Shown: in pieces, positions 18,598-27,589 of the stretch
Position numbering within the stretch: the stretch's first letter is position 1
How the letters are laid out: each line of letters starts with the position of its first letter
Assembly (NCBI RefSeq): GCF_029076845.1
Contig: NZ_JARESE010000028.1
Span: forward strand, 62,001 to 126,000
Direction: 5' to 3'
Length of the DNA: 64,000 bases
Source: Novosphingobium album (ex Liu et al. 2023)
GTDB lineage: Bacteria > Pseudomonadota > Alphaproteobacteria > Sphingomonadales > Sphingomonadaceae
Position numbers and translations under genes: made by a program
The notes under the pieces: model-generated
The model's input: the letters and a program-made list of their open reading frames with translations, nothing else
Told to the model about the DNA's origin: nothing
Databases searched by the model: none

Positions 18598-19259
18598 ACG
18601 ACACATCGCCCCTGCAACTCTATGGCCATCCCTTCTCGTCCTATACCTGGAAAGCGCTGATCGCGCTTTACGCGGCCGAAGTGCCGTTCACGTTCCAGAT
18701 CGTCGACCCGGACCACCCGGAGAATATCTCGGTCGTCCAGTCGGCCGGGCCGCTCGGCAAGTTCCCGGTGCTCGCCGACGGAGAGAACCTGCTGTTCGAA
18801 GCGACGACGATCATCGAATATCTCGCCAGCCATCAGGCGGCCAGGCAGATGCTCATTCCCGGCGATCCCGACGCGGCGACGGGAATGCGGATGCTGGACC
18901 GGGTGTTCGACAATTACGTCATGAACGCCATGCAGGACATCGTCGGGGCCTATCTGCGCGACCGGGAGAACCCGGACATGGCCCTCGTTACCGAGGCGCG
19001 CGAACGGCTGGAACGCAGCTATGCCTGGCTCGAAGGCTGGTTGCGGTTCTATCCGCCAAGCGACCACGTCACGCTGATCGAATGCGCCGCCGCGCCCGCG
19101 CTGTTCTATGCCGATTGGGTGCACCCGATCGCGGACCAGTTCCCGCGCCTGCGCCAGTGGCGCGCCCATCTGCTGAGCCTGCCGCCGGTCGCGCGCTGTG
19201 TCGAGGATGCGCGCCCCTATCGCGCCGGCTTCCCGCTCGGCGCGCCCGATCGCGATTGA
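18594..19259 (+). CDS. Glutathione S-transferase family protein
   Basis: A 221-residue GST beginning LNDTSPLQLYGHPFSSYTWK. The cis-Pro lies in LGKFPVLADGENLLFEATTI, followed by the glutathione Ser/Thr site. No ATG fits; the TTG at 18594 is preferred because GGAGG lies 7 bases upstream and the codon overlaps the preceding stop (TTGA). Upstream in-frame sequence belongs to the remnant region and shows no GST similarity. The C-terminal domain is less typical, with WVHPIADQFPRLRQW. Third GST of the operon. Confidence 0.88.
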   Translation: MNDTSPLQLYGHPFSSYTWKALIALYAAEVPFTFQIVDPDHPENISVVQSAGPLGKFPVLADGENLLFEATTIIEYLASHQAARQMLIPGDPDAATGMRMLDRVFDNYVMNAMQDIVGAYLRDRENPDMALVTEARERLERSYAWLEGWLRFYPPSDHVTLIECAAAPALFYADWVHPIADQFPRLRQWRAHLLSLPPVARCVEDARPYRAGFPLGAPDRD

Positions 19260-19271
19260 GGGAGAGCAACG

Positions 19272-19733
19272 ATGTCTGATGAAACGCCCAACCAACTTTC
19301 GGTCACGCGCTATATCGCCGCCCCGCCCGCCAAGGTGTGGGACGTCATGGCCCATCGGCAGGAGGAATGGTGGTGCCCGGTGCCCTGGCGCGTCGAGATC
19401 GACGAACAGGATCGCCGGCCGGGCGGCGCCTGCCGCATGACGATGTACGGCCCCAACGGCGAAGTCGCGCCGCAGGACGGCATTTTCCTGGCCTATGACG
19501 AAGGCCGCCGCTTCGTCACCACCGATGCCATTGTCGGCGATTTCCAGCCCGCCGGCCCTTTCATGATCGGCATCTGGGAAATCGCGCCCGAAGGCGAAGG
19601 CACGCGCTACACCGCCTCGGCCCGCCACTGGCGCGAGGAAAACCGCAAGACCCACGAGCAGATGGGCTTCGTCGATGGCTGGGCGGCCTGCGCCGCGCAG
19701 CTCGCGGCTATCTGCGAGAATGAACGCGCCTGA
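19272..19733 (+). CDS. SRPBCC (AHSA1-type) family protein
   Basis: A 153-residue protein with the SRPBCC fold: SVTRYIAAPPAKVWDVMA at the N-terminus, and the closing helix segment KTHEQMGFVDGWAACAAQLA with the typical H..MGF..GW pattern of AHSA1/CalC-type members. Such domains bind hydrophobic ligands or act with glutathione- and VOC-type enzymes. AGGGAGAGC precedes the ATG 12 bases after the GST stop. It is the last gene of the operon and ends 3 bases before the convergent DnaJ-domain gene. Confidence 0.9.
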   Translation: MSDETPNQLSVTRYIAAPPAKVWDVMAHRQEEWWCPVPWRVEIDEQDRRPGGACRMTMYGPNGEVAPQDGIFLAYDEGRRFVTTDAIVGDFQPAGPFMIGIWEIAPEGEGTRYTASARHWREENRKTHEQMGFVDGWAACAAQLAAICENERA

Positions 19734-19736
19734 GCC

Positions 19737-20336
19737 TCAGGCGAAAGCGCGGGCCTTGCGCAGCAGCTGATAGGCTTCCACCACGCGGCGCAGGCGGTCT
19801 TCAAGGCTGCGGTCGCCGCCATTGTGATCGGGATGATATTGCCGCACCAGCCGGGTGTAGCACATGCGCAGCGCCCGCCGGTCGGTATCGCCATCCAGCC
19901 CCAGCGTTTCGAGCGCGCGGCGTTCGGCCGGGGTGAAGCGGGCGACGCCCGCGTGCAGATCGGCGCGCTTGCGGTTCACATGCGCCCGTGCCCGCGCGGA
20001 AATCGCTTCGAGCGGATCGGAGAAGTCAGCCCAGCGCGGCATCCGGTCGACCGCCGCGTCGGCCCGGAAGGCCCGGCTCTGGCTGTCCCAGCCATGCAGC
20101 GGCGATTGCGCGTCGAGGATTTCCTCCGCGCTCATCCCGTCGAAATAGTCGTAGCCCGAATTGAACTGCCGCACATGATCCAGGCAGAACCAGCGATAGT
20201 CGCCCGGCCCGTCGAAGCCCGATGGCCGCACGCCAGGCGCGCGGAATTCCCCGGCCGCATCGCAGCCGGGCCATCCGCACATCCTTCCGTCCGATTCGTG
20301 CCGCCCGTGAAATCTATTATTGCTCACCGGCTTCAA
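19737..20336 (-). CDS. DnaJ-domain protein with N-terminal Cys motif
   Basis: A 199-residue protein with a C-terminal J domain (about residues 140-195), including YTRLVRQYHPDHNGGDRS with an intact HPD motif, so it should stimulate an Hsp70. The N-terminal part has FHGR, CGWPGCDAAGEFRAP and WFCLDHVRQFNSGYDYFDGM, a small Cys/His cluster seen in a sphingomonad/alphaproteobacterial group of such proteins. The start is uncertain: no ATG fits before FHGR, so the TTG at 20336 is used; a GTG at 20327 is nearly as good. Divergent from bolA with about 20 bases between starts. Confidence 0.85.
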   Translation of the reverse strand: MKPVSNNRFHGRHESDGRMCGWPGCDAAGEFRAPGVRPSGFDGPGDYRWFCLDHVRQFNSGYDYFDGMSAEEILDAQSPLHGWDSQSRAFRADAAVDRMPRWADFSDPLEAISARARAHVNRKRADLHAGVARFTPAERRALETLGLDGDTDRRALRMCYTRLVRQYHPDHNGGDRSLEDRLRRVVEAYQLLRKARAFA

Positions 20337-20357
20337 GATGGCGCGCGCATGGCGTAA

Positions 20358-20639
20358 ATGGAAGGTATGAACGGACCAATAGCTCAGGAAATGCGGCGGC
20401 TGCTGACCGACGCCCTTGCCCCCACCCGCCTCGAGATCATCAATGACAGCGCGCGCCACCATGGCCACGCCGGGCATGACGGCAGCGGCGAATCGCATTT
20501 CACGATCGAGATCGAAAGCGCTGCGTTCGCCGGAATCTCGCGCCTCCAGCGCCAGCGCCTGGTCAATGCCTCGCTGGGCGACATTCCCGGCCAGCGCGTG
20601 CACGCCCTGGCGATCAAGGCCCGCGCGCCCGGCGAATAG
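20358..20639 (+). CDS. bolA: BolA family protein
   Basis: A 93-residue BolA-type protein (an ATG at 20367 would give 90). The fold signature is visible in APTRLEIINDSARHHGHAGH, a class with Cys/His near the cluster site, ESHFTIEIESAAFAG, and the helix-turn-helix-like RLQRQRLVNASLGD with the final HALAIKARAP. BolA proteins partner monothiol glutaredoxins in Fe-S trafficking or act as regulators. Divergent from the DnaJ gene, convergent with DUF2332; a copy of the dispersed palindrome lies in that gap. Confidence 0.94.
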   Translation: MEGMNGPIAQEMRRLLTDALAPTRLEIINDSARHHGHAGHDGSGESHFTIEIESAAFAGISRLQRQRLVNASLGDIPGQRVHALAIKARAPGE

Positions 20640-20650
20640 GGGATTCGTCT

Positions 20651-20696
20651 GGAAATGCGCGGAAGAGCGCATTTCGCTGCGGCACCGGCCCGCTCC
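20651..20696 (-). repeat. Dispersed palindromic repeat, copy 2
   Basis: Reads, on the minus strand, GGAGCGGGCCGG, then GAAATGCGC and GCGCATTTC around TCTTCC. It agrees with copy 1 (12730-12775) at nearly every position, including the flank outside the hairpin. A looser match to the copy-1 right flank (CGCATTTC ... CTCTCAG) follows at 20704-20725. Confidence 0.85.
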
Positions 20697-20720
20697 AAAA
20701 CACGCATTTCACGACGCCTC

Positions 20721-21782
20721 TCAGCCGCGCCAGTCGATCCACGCGCCGTGGGCATGGGCGGCCGCGATCAGCCGCGGCTCCTCGCCGCCCGGCCAGTAGC
20801 GCACGGTCAGCCCGTGATGGAGCAGCTCGCGATTCGCCTCCAGCGCGATCCACGCCAGCGCCCGATCGCCGGTCGCGCTTCGGCCCGCCGCTTCCATCGC
20901 CTCGGTAATCCGCCGTTTCTCGTCCTCGGGCAGATATTGCCAGACGATCGAGTGCATCAGCACCCGCGTCGTCCCCGCCGCTTGCGGCCGGGCAAGCTGC
21001 TTCTCGACGAAATCCGCCGCGCGCATCGCCACCAGATCGGGCGGGCGCCGCCGCGCCGCGGCGATCGCCGCTTCCAGCCGGGCAAAACGCACCGCGTGCT
21101 CGGGCCAGATATAGGCGCGCAAGCGCAGGGCCTGCTCCGGGTCGGCCAGATCGACTGGCGCGACGTCACAGCCTTTCAGCGAGGCGATCGCGATCGGCCC
21201 TGGCGGGGGCGGAGGCCCGCGCCATTCCGGCGCGAAGGCGATCACCGGCTGCTCCGGCCCCACGATAATTCCGCCCAGATCATAGCGATAGCGATCAATC
21301 ATCAGATTGATCCCCGCGCTCGATCCGATTTCGAAACATTCGAAGCGCGCGGGCAGCCCTTGCGCCGCCAGCCACAACATGCCGGCGATGAAGTTGGACG
21401 AGCGCCCGGCCTCGTTGGTCTGGGGCGGACCGTCAAGCCAGGGCAGCAATGCCGCGCCTTGCCGACGCACCGCATCGCGCACGATCCGCACATCGTCCGC
21501 CAGCTCGCCCGCATAGATCGCCGCCAATGCCGGTTCGCGGCCGGTCAGATGCAGCGAATGGAGCGCGCCGGCCGTACGCAACGGCAGCCCGTCCGCCAGC
21601 GGCGCGCCCGGCCAGTCGCGGATGCGGGCCAGCAGCGGCCCGGCATCGGCATCGTCAAGCAGCGCGCCCAGCGCCGCGACGATGCGCGCGGTCACGTTCG
21701 CGCCATTGCTTTGGCAGTAAGCGACCTGATTGGCGAAGGCCAGCGCCACCGCCTGTGCCCCCGTGCTTGCCACATCGTCCAT
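20721..21782 (-). CDS. DUF2332 family protein
   Basis: A 353-residue protein of the DUF2332 family. Recognisable blocks are [22 protein letters not shown], with a G-x-S-A-G-x-N pattern reminiscent of a nucleotide or SAM-binding turn, [20 protein letters not shown] and [19 protein letters not shown]. These suggest a Rossmann-type alpha/beta fold, but no activity has been established for the family. The ATG at 21782 follows a longer stop-free region without similarity. It is divergent from hisG with 56 bases between the starts. Confidence 0.85.
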   Translation of the reverse strand: MDDVASTGAQAVALAFANQVAYCQSNGANVTARIVAALGALLDDADAGPLLARIRDWPGAPLADGLPLRTAGALHSLHLTGREPALAAIYAGELADDVRIVRDAVRRQGAALLPWLDGPPQTNEAGRSSNFIAGMLWLAAQGLPARFECFEIGSSAGINLMIDRYRYDLGGIIVGPEQPVIAFAPEWRGPPPPPGPIAIASLKGCDVAPVDLADPEQALRLRAYIWPEHAVRFARLEAAIAAARRRPPDLVAMRAADFVEKQLARPQAAGTTRVLMHSIVWQYLPEDEKRRITEAMEAAGRSATGDRALAWIALEANRELLHHGLTVRYWPGGEEPRLIAAAHAHGAWIDWRG

Positions 21783-21838
21783 CCGCGCCGCCCTTTCGTC
21801 GTTGCCCTTTGGCCTTTGGCTGCCTAAATGCGCGCTCC

Positions 21839-22495
21839 ATGCCCAATCCGCTGACCTTCGCCGTGCCCAAGGGGCGCATTCTCGACGAGGCGCTGCCGCT
21901 GATGGCACGCGCCGGGGTCGTGCCCGAAGCGGAGTTCCACGACAAGAAATCCCGCGCGCTGTCGTTTGCCTGCGAGGATTCGGACATGCGCCTGATCCGC
22001 GTGCGCGCGTTCGACGTGGCCACGTTCGTGGCGCACGGCGCCGCGCAAGTCGGCATCGTCGGGTCCGACGTGGTCGAGGAATTCGCCTATCCCGATCTCT
22101 ACGCGCCCGTGGATCTCGCCATCGGCCATTGCCGGCTCTCGGTCGCCGGGCCGGCCGGCGCCGATGGCGGAGCGATGCCCAGCCACTTGCGCATCGCCAG
22201 CAAGTACCCCAACCTCACGCGCCGCCACTTCGAAAGCCTGGGCATCCAGGCCGAGGTGGTGAAGCTCAACGGCGCGATGGAACTGGCGCCGAGCCTTGGC
22301 CTGTCGAGCCGGATCGTCGATCTGGTCTCGACCGGGCGCACGCTCAAGGAGAACGGGCTGGTGGAAACGAGCACGATCCTTGAAATCTCTGCGCGCCTCA
22401 TCGTCAACCGCGCCGCGCTCAAGACCGACGAGCGGGTCGGCGAACTGGTCGAACGGTTCCGCGCGCTGGTCAGCGAAGCGCGAGTGGCGGCCTGA
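21839..22495 (+). CDS. hisG: ATP phosphoribosyltransferase, short form
   Basis: First step of histidine synthesis, joining PRPP and ATP. The 218-residue product is the short form, lacking the C-terminal regulatory domain, so it should need HisZ, which is not in this window. Motifs: [27 protein letters not shown] and the PRPP loop [18 protein letters not shown]. The ATG at 21839 is the only good start. Its stop shares one base with the hisD ATG (TGATG), so the genes are coupled. Confidence 0.96.
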   Translation: MPNPLTFAVPKGRILDEALPLMARAGVVPEAEFHDKKSRALSFACEDSDMRLIRVRAFDVATFVAHGAAQVGIVGSDVVEEFAYPDLYAPVDLAIGHCRLSVAGPAGADGGAMPSHLRIASKYPNLTRRHFESLGIQAEVVKLNGAMELAPSLGLSSRIVDLVSTGRTLKENGLVETSTILEISARLIVNRAALKTDERVGELVERFRALVSEARVAA

Positions 22496-23787
22496 TGCTG
22501 CGGCTCTCCACCAAAGATTCCGGCTTCGCGCAAGCCTTCCGCCGCCTGGTGCGCGACCGGCGCGAAAGCGACGAGGATGTCGCGCGCGACGTCGCGCTGA
22601 TCCTGGCCGACGTGCGCAATCGCGGCGACGAAGCGGTGGCCGAGCTGACCCGCCGGTTCGATGGGCACTCGCTGTCCGACGATGCCGCCTGGCGGATCGA
22701 GCGGGCCGAATGCCGCGAGGCGTTCGAAGCGCTCAAGCCCGATCTGCGCGCCGCGCTGGAACTCGCCGCGCAGCGCATCCGCGCCTTCCACGAAGCGCAA
22801 AAGCCGGAAAACCGCGACTATGTCGACGACGCCGGCATCCGCCTGGGCGCGGTGTGGCGGCCGGTCGATGCGGCCGGGCTCTATGTGCCAGGCGGCCGGG
22901 CGGCTTATCCCTCCTCGCTGCTGATGAACGCGATTCCCGCCAAGGTCGCCGGGGTCGAGCGGCTGGTGGTGACGACGCCCACGCCCAGGGGCGAGACCAA
23001 TCCGCTGGTCATGGCCGCCGCCTATCTGGCCGGCGTGGACGAGCTGTGGCGCGTGGGCGGCGCCCAGGCGGTGGCCGCGCTCGCCTATGGCACGCAGCGT
23101 ATCCGTGCGGTCGATGTCGTCACCGGGCCGGGCAATGCCTGGGTGGCGGAGGCCAAGCGCCAGCTTTACGGCGTCGTCGGCATCGACATGGTCGCCGGGC
23201 CCAGCGAGATCCTGGTCATCGCCGATGCCAACAACGATCCCGAATGGATCGCCACCGACCTGCTCAGCCAGGCCGAGCACGATCCGGCCGCGCAATCCAT
23301 CCTGATCACCGACGATGCGCTGTTCGCCGATACGGTGGCCGATCGGGTGGGCGTGGAAATCGCCATGCTCGAAACCGCGCGGGTCGCCGATCAGAGCTGG
23401 AACCGACACGGCGTGATCATCGAGGTGGAAAGCCTCGACGAAGCCCCCGCGCTCGCCAATGCGCTGGCCGCCGAGCACGTCGAGATCGCCACCGACGACC
23501 CCGAGGCGCTGTTCGCGCGGATACGCCACGCCGGCAGCGTGTTCCTGGGCCGCCACACCCCCGAAGCGGTGGGCGATTATATCGCCGGCCCCAACCACGT
23601 TCTTCCCACCGGCCGCCGCGCGCGCTTCGCCTCGGGCCTTTCGGTGCTCGATTTCATGAAGCGCACCAGCTTCATCCAGCTGGACCAGGCGGCGCTTGCC
23701 GCGATCGGTCCGGCGGCGATCGCGCTGGCCGATGCCGAAGGGCTTCCCGCGCACGCGCGCTCGATCGAAGTGAGACTCGGCCTGTGA
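22495..23787 (+). CDS. hisD: Histidinol dehydrogenase
   Basis: Last two oxidations of histidine synthesis (histidinol to histidine), NAD- and zinc-dependent. The 430-residue protein carries YVPGGRAAYPSSLLMNAIPA, VTGPGNAWVAEAKRQLYG, IDMVAGPSEILVIAD, the zinc/catalytic block DLLSQAEHDP and AGPNHVLPTGRRARFASGLS. Starts on the overlapping TGATG with hisG. Its stop overlaps the nusB GTG by four bases, giving the unit hisG-hisD-nusB-thiL. Confidence 0.97.
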   Translation: MLRLSTKDSGFAQAFRRLVRDRRESDEDVARDVALILADVRNRGDEAVAELTRRFDGHSLSDDAAWRIERAECREAFEALKPDLRAALELAAQRIRAFHEAQKPENRDYVDDAGIRLGAVWRPVDAAGLYVPGGRAAYPSSLLMNAIPAKVAGVERLVVTTPTPRGETNPLVMAAAYLAGVDELWRVGGAQAVAALAYGTQRIRAVDVVTGPGNAWVAEAKRQLYGVVGIDMVAGPSEILVIADANNDPEWIATDLLSQAEHDPAAQSILITDDALFADTVADRVGVEIAMLETARVADQSWNRHGVIIEVESLDEAPALANALAAEHVEIATDDPEALFARIRHAGSVFLGRHTPEAVGDYIAGPNHVLPTGRRARFASGLSVLDFMKRTSFIQLDQAALAAIGPAAIALADAEGLPAHARSIEVRLGL

Positions 23788-24227
23788 AAGCCCGTTCCAA
23801 GGCCCGCGCCGCCGCGCGCCTCGCCGCCGTCCAGGCGCTCTACCAGCACGATATGGAGGCGACGCCGCAACCCCAGTTGCTTGACGAATTCCACCGCCAC
23901 CGCCTGGGCGCCGAGATCGACGACGACCAGTACGCCGATGCCGAGGTCGCCTTCTTCGACGATGTGGTGAAAGGCACGCTGGCCCGGCGTGACGAGATCG
24001 ACGCGCTGATCGCCGGCAAGCTGGCCGAGGGCTGGTCGCTGCAACGGCTCGACAAGACCATGCTGCAGATCCTGCGCGCGGGCACATATGAACTGCTCGC
24101 CCGGCCGGACATCACCACCGGCACCGCGATCAGCGAATACCTCGACGTCGCGCACGCCTTCTTCGACGCGCGCGAGGCGAAATTCGTCAACGGCGTGCTC
24201 GATGCCGTGGCCAAGGCGGTTCGCTGA
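23784..24227 (+). CDS. nusB: Transcription antitermination factor NusB
   Basis: A 147-residue NusB, RNA-binding antitermination factor. The arginine-rich N-terminal helix (KARSKARAAARLAAVQALYQ) and the C-terminal signature KFVNGVLDAVAK are present. The GTG at 23784 overlaps the hisD stop in GTGA. The same frame is open through most of hisD, but that upstream part is not NusB. The stop overlaps the likely CTG start of thiL. Confidence 0.95.
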   Translation: MKARSKARAAARLAAVQALYQHDMEATPQPQLLDEFHRHRLGAEIDDDQYADAEVAFFDDVVKGTLARRDEIDALIAGKLAEGWSLQRLDKTMLQILRAGTYELLARPDITTGTAISEYLDVAHAFFDAREAKFVNGVLDAVAKAVR

Positions 24228-25096
24228 CCAGCGAGCATGCCTTCATCGCGGCGTTGCGCGCGATCGCCTGGCATCCGGCGGCGCGCGGTCTGGCCGATGA
24301 TGCCGCGGTGCTCGAAGTGGGCGGCGAAACGCTGGTGCTGACGCATGATGCCATGGTCGAAGGGGTGCACTTCCTGCCCGGACAGGACGCGGCCGACGTG
24401 GCCTGGAAGCTGGTGGCGACGAACATGTCGGACCTGGCCGCCAAAGGCGCCGAGCCGGTGGGCGTGCTGCTGGGCTATACGCTGGGCGGGGATGACGACG
24501 CGCGGTTCGTGGAAGGGCTGGACGCGGCGCTGGCGCATTACGGCGCGTCGCTGCTGGGGGGCGACACGGTTGCCGGCAACGGCGCGCGCGTTCTGGGCCT
24601 TACCGCGATCGGCCGGGCGACGTATCGGCCGGTTCCGGGGCGCGATGGCGCATGGCCGGGCGAGGCGCTGTGGATCACCGGCCCGGTCGGCGCGGCGATG
24701 ATGGGCTTCGAGGCGCTGCGCGACGGCACTGGCGGCGATTCGCTGGCCTATCGCCGCCCCGTCGCGCTGCTGGGCCAGGGGCAGGCGCTCGCCCCGCATG
24801 TCAGCGCGATGATGGACGTTTCGGACGGCCTGCTGCTCGATGCCTGGCGCCTCGCGCGCGCCAGCGGCGTGAGCATCGACATCGCGCGCATGGCCGTGCC
24901 CATCGCCGCGCCCGAGGCGCGGCGTGACGACGCGCTGCGCTGGGGCGACGATTACCAGTTGCTGTTCACCGCGCCGCCCGAGGCCGCCCTGCCCGTCCCG
25001 GCAACGCGAATCGGCCTGCTCGCGCCGCCGGGCGCCGCGCCGCTGACGCTCGACGGGATCGACGTGGGCGAAGCCGGGCTCGGCTACGAACACTGA
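24224..25096 (+). CDS. thiL: Thiamine-phosphate kinase, probable CTG start
   Basis: Phosphorylates thiamine monophosphate to the diphosphate. Visible motifs: LADDAAVLEVGGETLVLTHD, AMVEGVHFLPGQDAADVAWK, ATNMSDLAAKGAEPVG, LLGGDTVAGNG and the late MMDVSDGLLLD. No ATG or GTG fits the start. The first in-frame TTG (24254) would remove TSEHAFIAAL, which matches the family N-terminus. CTG at 24224 overlaps the nusB stop (CTGA) and is preceded by AAGGCGG at good distance, so it is the more likely start and gives 290 residues. Confidence 0.93.
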   Translation: MTSEHAFIAALRAIAWHPAARGLADDAAVLEVGGETLVLTHDAMVEGVHFLPGQDAADVAWKLVATNMSDLAAKGAEPVGVLLGYTLGGDDDARFVEGLDAALAHYGASLLGGDTVAGNGARVLGLTAIGRATYRPVPGRDGAWPGEALWITGPVGAAMMGFEALRDGTGGDSLAYRRPVALLGQGQALAPHVSAMMDVSDGLLLDAWRLARASGVSIDIARMAVPIAAPEARRDDALRWGDDYQLLFTAPPEAALPVPATRIGLLAPPGAAPLTLDGIDVGEAGLGYEH

Positions 25097-25101
25097 AAGC
25101 C

Positions 25102-25123
25102 GGCCCCGCAGCGAGCGGGGGCC
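25102..25123 (+). terminator. GC hairpin after thiL
   Basis: GGCCCCGC and GCGGGGGCC pair around AGCGA, 5 bases after the thiL stop. No T run follows, so it is either a weak terminator or a transcript-stabilising hairpin. The remainder of 25124-25278 shows nothing else recognisable and probably holds the hppA promoter. Confidence 0.4.
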
Positions 25124-25278
25124 GCGAGCACGGCAAGCCGCTGCTGGCAGTATCGCCCTTCATGACCGGCAAAAGACCGGGAATTGTGCTTGCCTCGGCC
25201 AGGGCTTGGCCTTAGCCCTTCCTCTTGTGCGGCAGAAATAGCCGTGACAAACACAAGATAAGCAGGAGGGGGCGTTCT

Positions 25279-27441
25279 GTGAATCTGATCACGATCGCGA
25301 TTGGTCTGGGGCTTCTGGCCCTCGTTTACGGCCTTGTCACCAGCCGTCAGGTGCTCAGTGCATCGGCCGGCAACGAAAAAATGCAGGAAATCGCCGCGGC
25401 CATCCAGGAAGGCGCGCAGGCCTATCTGAAACGGCAATATACCACCATCGCGATCGTCGGCGTGGTCGTCGCGGTGGTCATCCTGGCGACGCTGGGGCAC
25501 ATTTCGGCGATCGGCTTCGTGATCGGCGCGATCCTTTCGGGCGTGGCCGGCTTCATCGGCATGAACATTTCGGTCCGCGCCAACGTGCGCACCGCCGCCG
25601 CCGCGCAGAAAGGCCTGCAGCAAGGGCTGACGCTGGCGTTCCGCGCCGGCGCCATCACGGGCCTGCTGGTGGCCGGCCTCGCGCTGCTCGCGATCTCGGT
25701 GTTCTTCTGGTACCTGACCGGGCCGGGCGGCTACACCGTCGGCGGCGAGGACCGCACCGTGGTCGAGGCGCTGACCGCGCTGGCCTTCGGCGCCTCGCTG
25801 ATCTCCATCTTCGCGCGTCTGGGCGGCGGCATCTTCACCAAGGCGGCCGACGTGGGCGCGGACCTTGTCGGCAAAGTCGAGGCCGGGATTCCCGAGGACG
25901 ATCCGCGCAATCCGGCGGTGATCGCCGACAACGTGGGCGACAACGTGGGCGACTGCGCCGGCATGGCCGCCGACCTGTTCGAGACTTACGTCGTCACCGT
26001 CGGCGCCACCATGGTGCTCACCGCGCTGCTGATGAAGGGCGCGGACAACCTGATGGGGCTGATGAGCCTGCCGCTGCTGATCGGCGGCGCCTGCATCGTC
26101 ACTTCGATCATCGGCACCTATTTCGTCCGCCTGGGCGGCGGCAAGAACATCATGGGCGCGATGTACAAGGGCTTCCTCGTCACCGCGATCCTCTCGATCC
26201 CGGCGATCTGGTACATGACGCAGCTGGCGCTGGGCGACATGAACACCGTGATCGGCGGCGCCGGGCCGGGCGATCTGGCGCCGCTGAGCGGCGATGCGGC
26301 TGACCTGCCGGTGGTATCCGATACGATCGGCGGCTTCACCGGCATGGACCTGTTCTGGTGCTCCATGCTCGGCCTCGTCATCACCGGGCTGATCATCTGG
26401 ATCACCGAATACTACACCGGCACGAACTTCCGCCCGGTGAAGTCGATCGCCAAGGCTTCGGAAACCGGCCACGGCACCAATGTCATCCAGGGCCTTGCGA
26501 TCAGCCTTGAGGCGACCGCGCTGCCCACGCTGGTGATCGTCGCGGGCATCATCATCGCCTACCAGCTCGCGGGCCTGATCGGCATCGCCTATGCGGCCAC
26601 CGCCATGCTGGCGCTGGCGGGCATGGTCGTCGCGCTCGATGCCTATGGCCCCGTCACCGACAATGCCGGCGGCATTGCCGAGATGGCCGGCCTGGATGAC
26701 AGCGTGCGCGAGAAGACCGACGCGCTCGACGCAGTGGGCAACACCACCAAGGCCGTGACCAAGGGCTATGCGATCGGATCGGCCGGCCTGGCCGCGCTGG
26801 TGCTGTTCGCCGCCTATACCACCGATCTTGGCGTGTTCTTCCCCGATCTCGAGGTCGATTTCAGCCTGGAGAACCCCTACGTCATCGTCGGCCTGCTGCT
26901 GGGTGCGTTGCTGCCTTACCTGTTCGGCTCGATGGGCATGACCGCCGTGGGCCGCGCGGCGGGTGACGTGGTGAAGGACGTGCGCGACCAGTTCGCCGCC
27001 GATCCGGGGATCATGGCCGGCACCTCGCGGCCGAACTACGCCCGGACGGTCGACCTGGTGACCAAGGCGGCGATCAAGGAAATGATCGTGCCCTCGCTGC
27101 TGCCAGTGCTCGCGCCGATCGTGGTCTATTTCGTGATCTCGTGGGTCGCCGGGCCGGAGAACGGCTTCGCCGCGCTGGGCGCGCTGCTGCTGGGCGTGAT
27201 CGTCGGCGGCCTGTTCGTGGCGCTTTCGATGACCTCGGGTGGCGGCGCGTGGGACAATGCGAAGAAATACATCGAGGACGGCCATCACGGCGGCAAGGGC
27301 TCCGAAGCCCACAAGGCGGCCGTGACGGGCGATACCGTGGGCGATCCCTACAAGGACACCGCGGGCCCCGCCGTGAACCCGATGATCAAGATCACCAACA
27401 TCGTCGCGCTGCTGCTGCTGGCCGCGCTGGCGACTGGCTGA
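25279..27441 (+). CDS. hppA: Proton-translocating pyrophosphatase, K+-independent
   Basis: An integral membrane pump of 720 residues and about 16 helices that couples pyrophosphate hydrolysis to proton export. The catalytic signatures are [39 protein letters not shown] and [31 protein letters not shown] has Lys where K+-dependent enzymes have Ala, the known determinant of K+-independent enzymes. The GTG at 25279, 13 bases after AGGAGGG, gives the hydrophobic N-terminus [14 protein letters not shown]; in-frame sequence upstream adds only a hydrophilic stretch. Followed by a strong terminator. Confidence 0.96.
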   Translation: MNLITIAIGLGLLALVYGLVTSRQVLSASAGNEKMQEIAAAIQEGAQAYLKRQYTTIAIVGVVVAVVILATLGHISAIGFVIGAILSGVAGFIGMNISVRANVRTAAAAQKGLQQGLTLAFRAGAITGLLVAGLALLAISVFFWYLTGPGGYTVGGEDRTVVEALTALAFGASLISIFARLGGGIFTKAADVGADLVGKVEAGIPEDDPRNPAVIADNVGDNVGDCAGMAADLFETYVVTVGATMVLTALLMKGADNLMGLMSLPLLIGGACIVTSIIGTYFVRLGGGKNIMGAMYKGFLVTAILSIPAIWYMTQLALGDMNTVIGGAGPGDLAPLSGDAADLPVVSDTIGGFTGMDLFWCSMLGLVITGLIIWITEYYTGTNFRPVKSIAKASETGHGTNVIQGLAISLEATALPTLVIVAGIIIAYQLAGLIGIAYAATAMLALAGMVVALDAYGPVTDNAGGIAEMAGLDDSVREKTDALDAVGNTTKAVTKGYAIGSAGLAALVLFAAYTTDLGVFFPDLEVDFSLENPYVIVGLLLGALLPYLFGSMGMTAVGRAAGDVVKDVRDQFAADPGIMAGTSRPNYARTVDLVTKAAIKEMIVPSLLPVLAPIVVYFVISWVAGPENGFAALGALLLGVIVGGLFVALSMTSGGGAWDNAKKYIEDGHHGGKGSEAHKAAVTGDTVGDPYKDTAGPAVNPMIKITNIVALLLLAALATG

Positions 27442-27463
27442 CCCCATCCCGTGTGGAACCGGG

Positions 27464-27498
27464 AAAGCCCCGTCCGGTTCATGCCGGGCGGGGCTTTT
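27464..27498 (+). terminator. Rho-independent terminator after hppA
   Basis: AAAGCCCCGTCCGG and CCGGGCGGGGCTTT form a 13- to 14-pair stem with a short loop followed by TTTT, 22 bases after the hppA stop. Confidence 0.88.
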
Positions 27499-27589
27499 CA
27501 TTTGCCGCCAACCATTAGCATTTCGTTGAGCAACCGCTGCTAGACCCGATCCTGCGGCATCGTAAGCCGCGTGGTGCGAAGGTTAACGG

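Noticed and set aside
22296..23783. Upstream extension of the nusB frame
   Set aside because: It reads through hisG and hisD in a shifted frame; only the part from 23784 resembles NusB.
25084..27501. 805-codon minus-strand frame across hppA
   Set aside because: Antisense to a complete pyrophosphatase; its His/Gln/Arg-rich translation has no domain.
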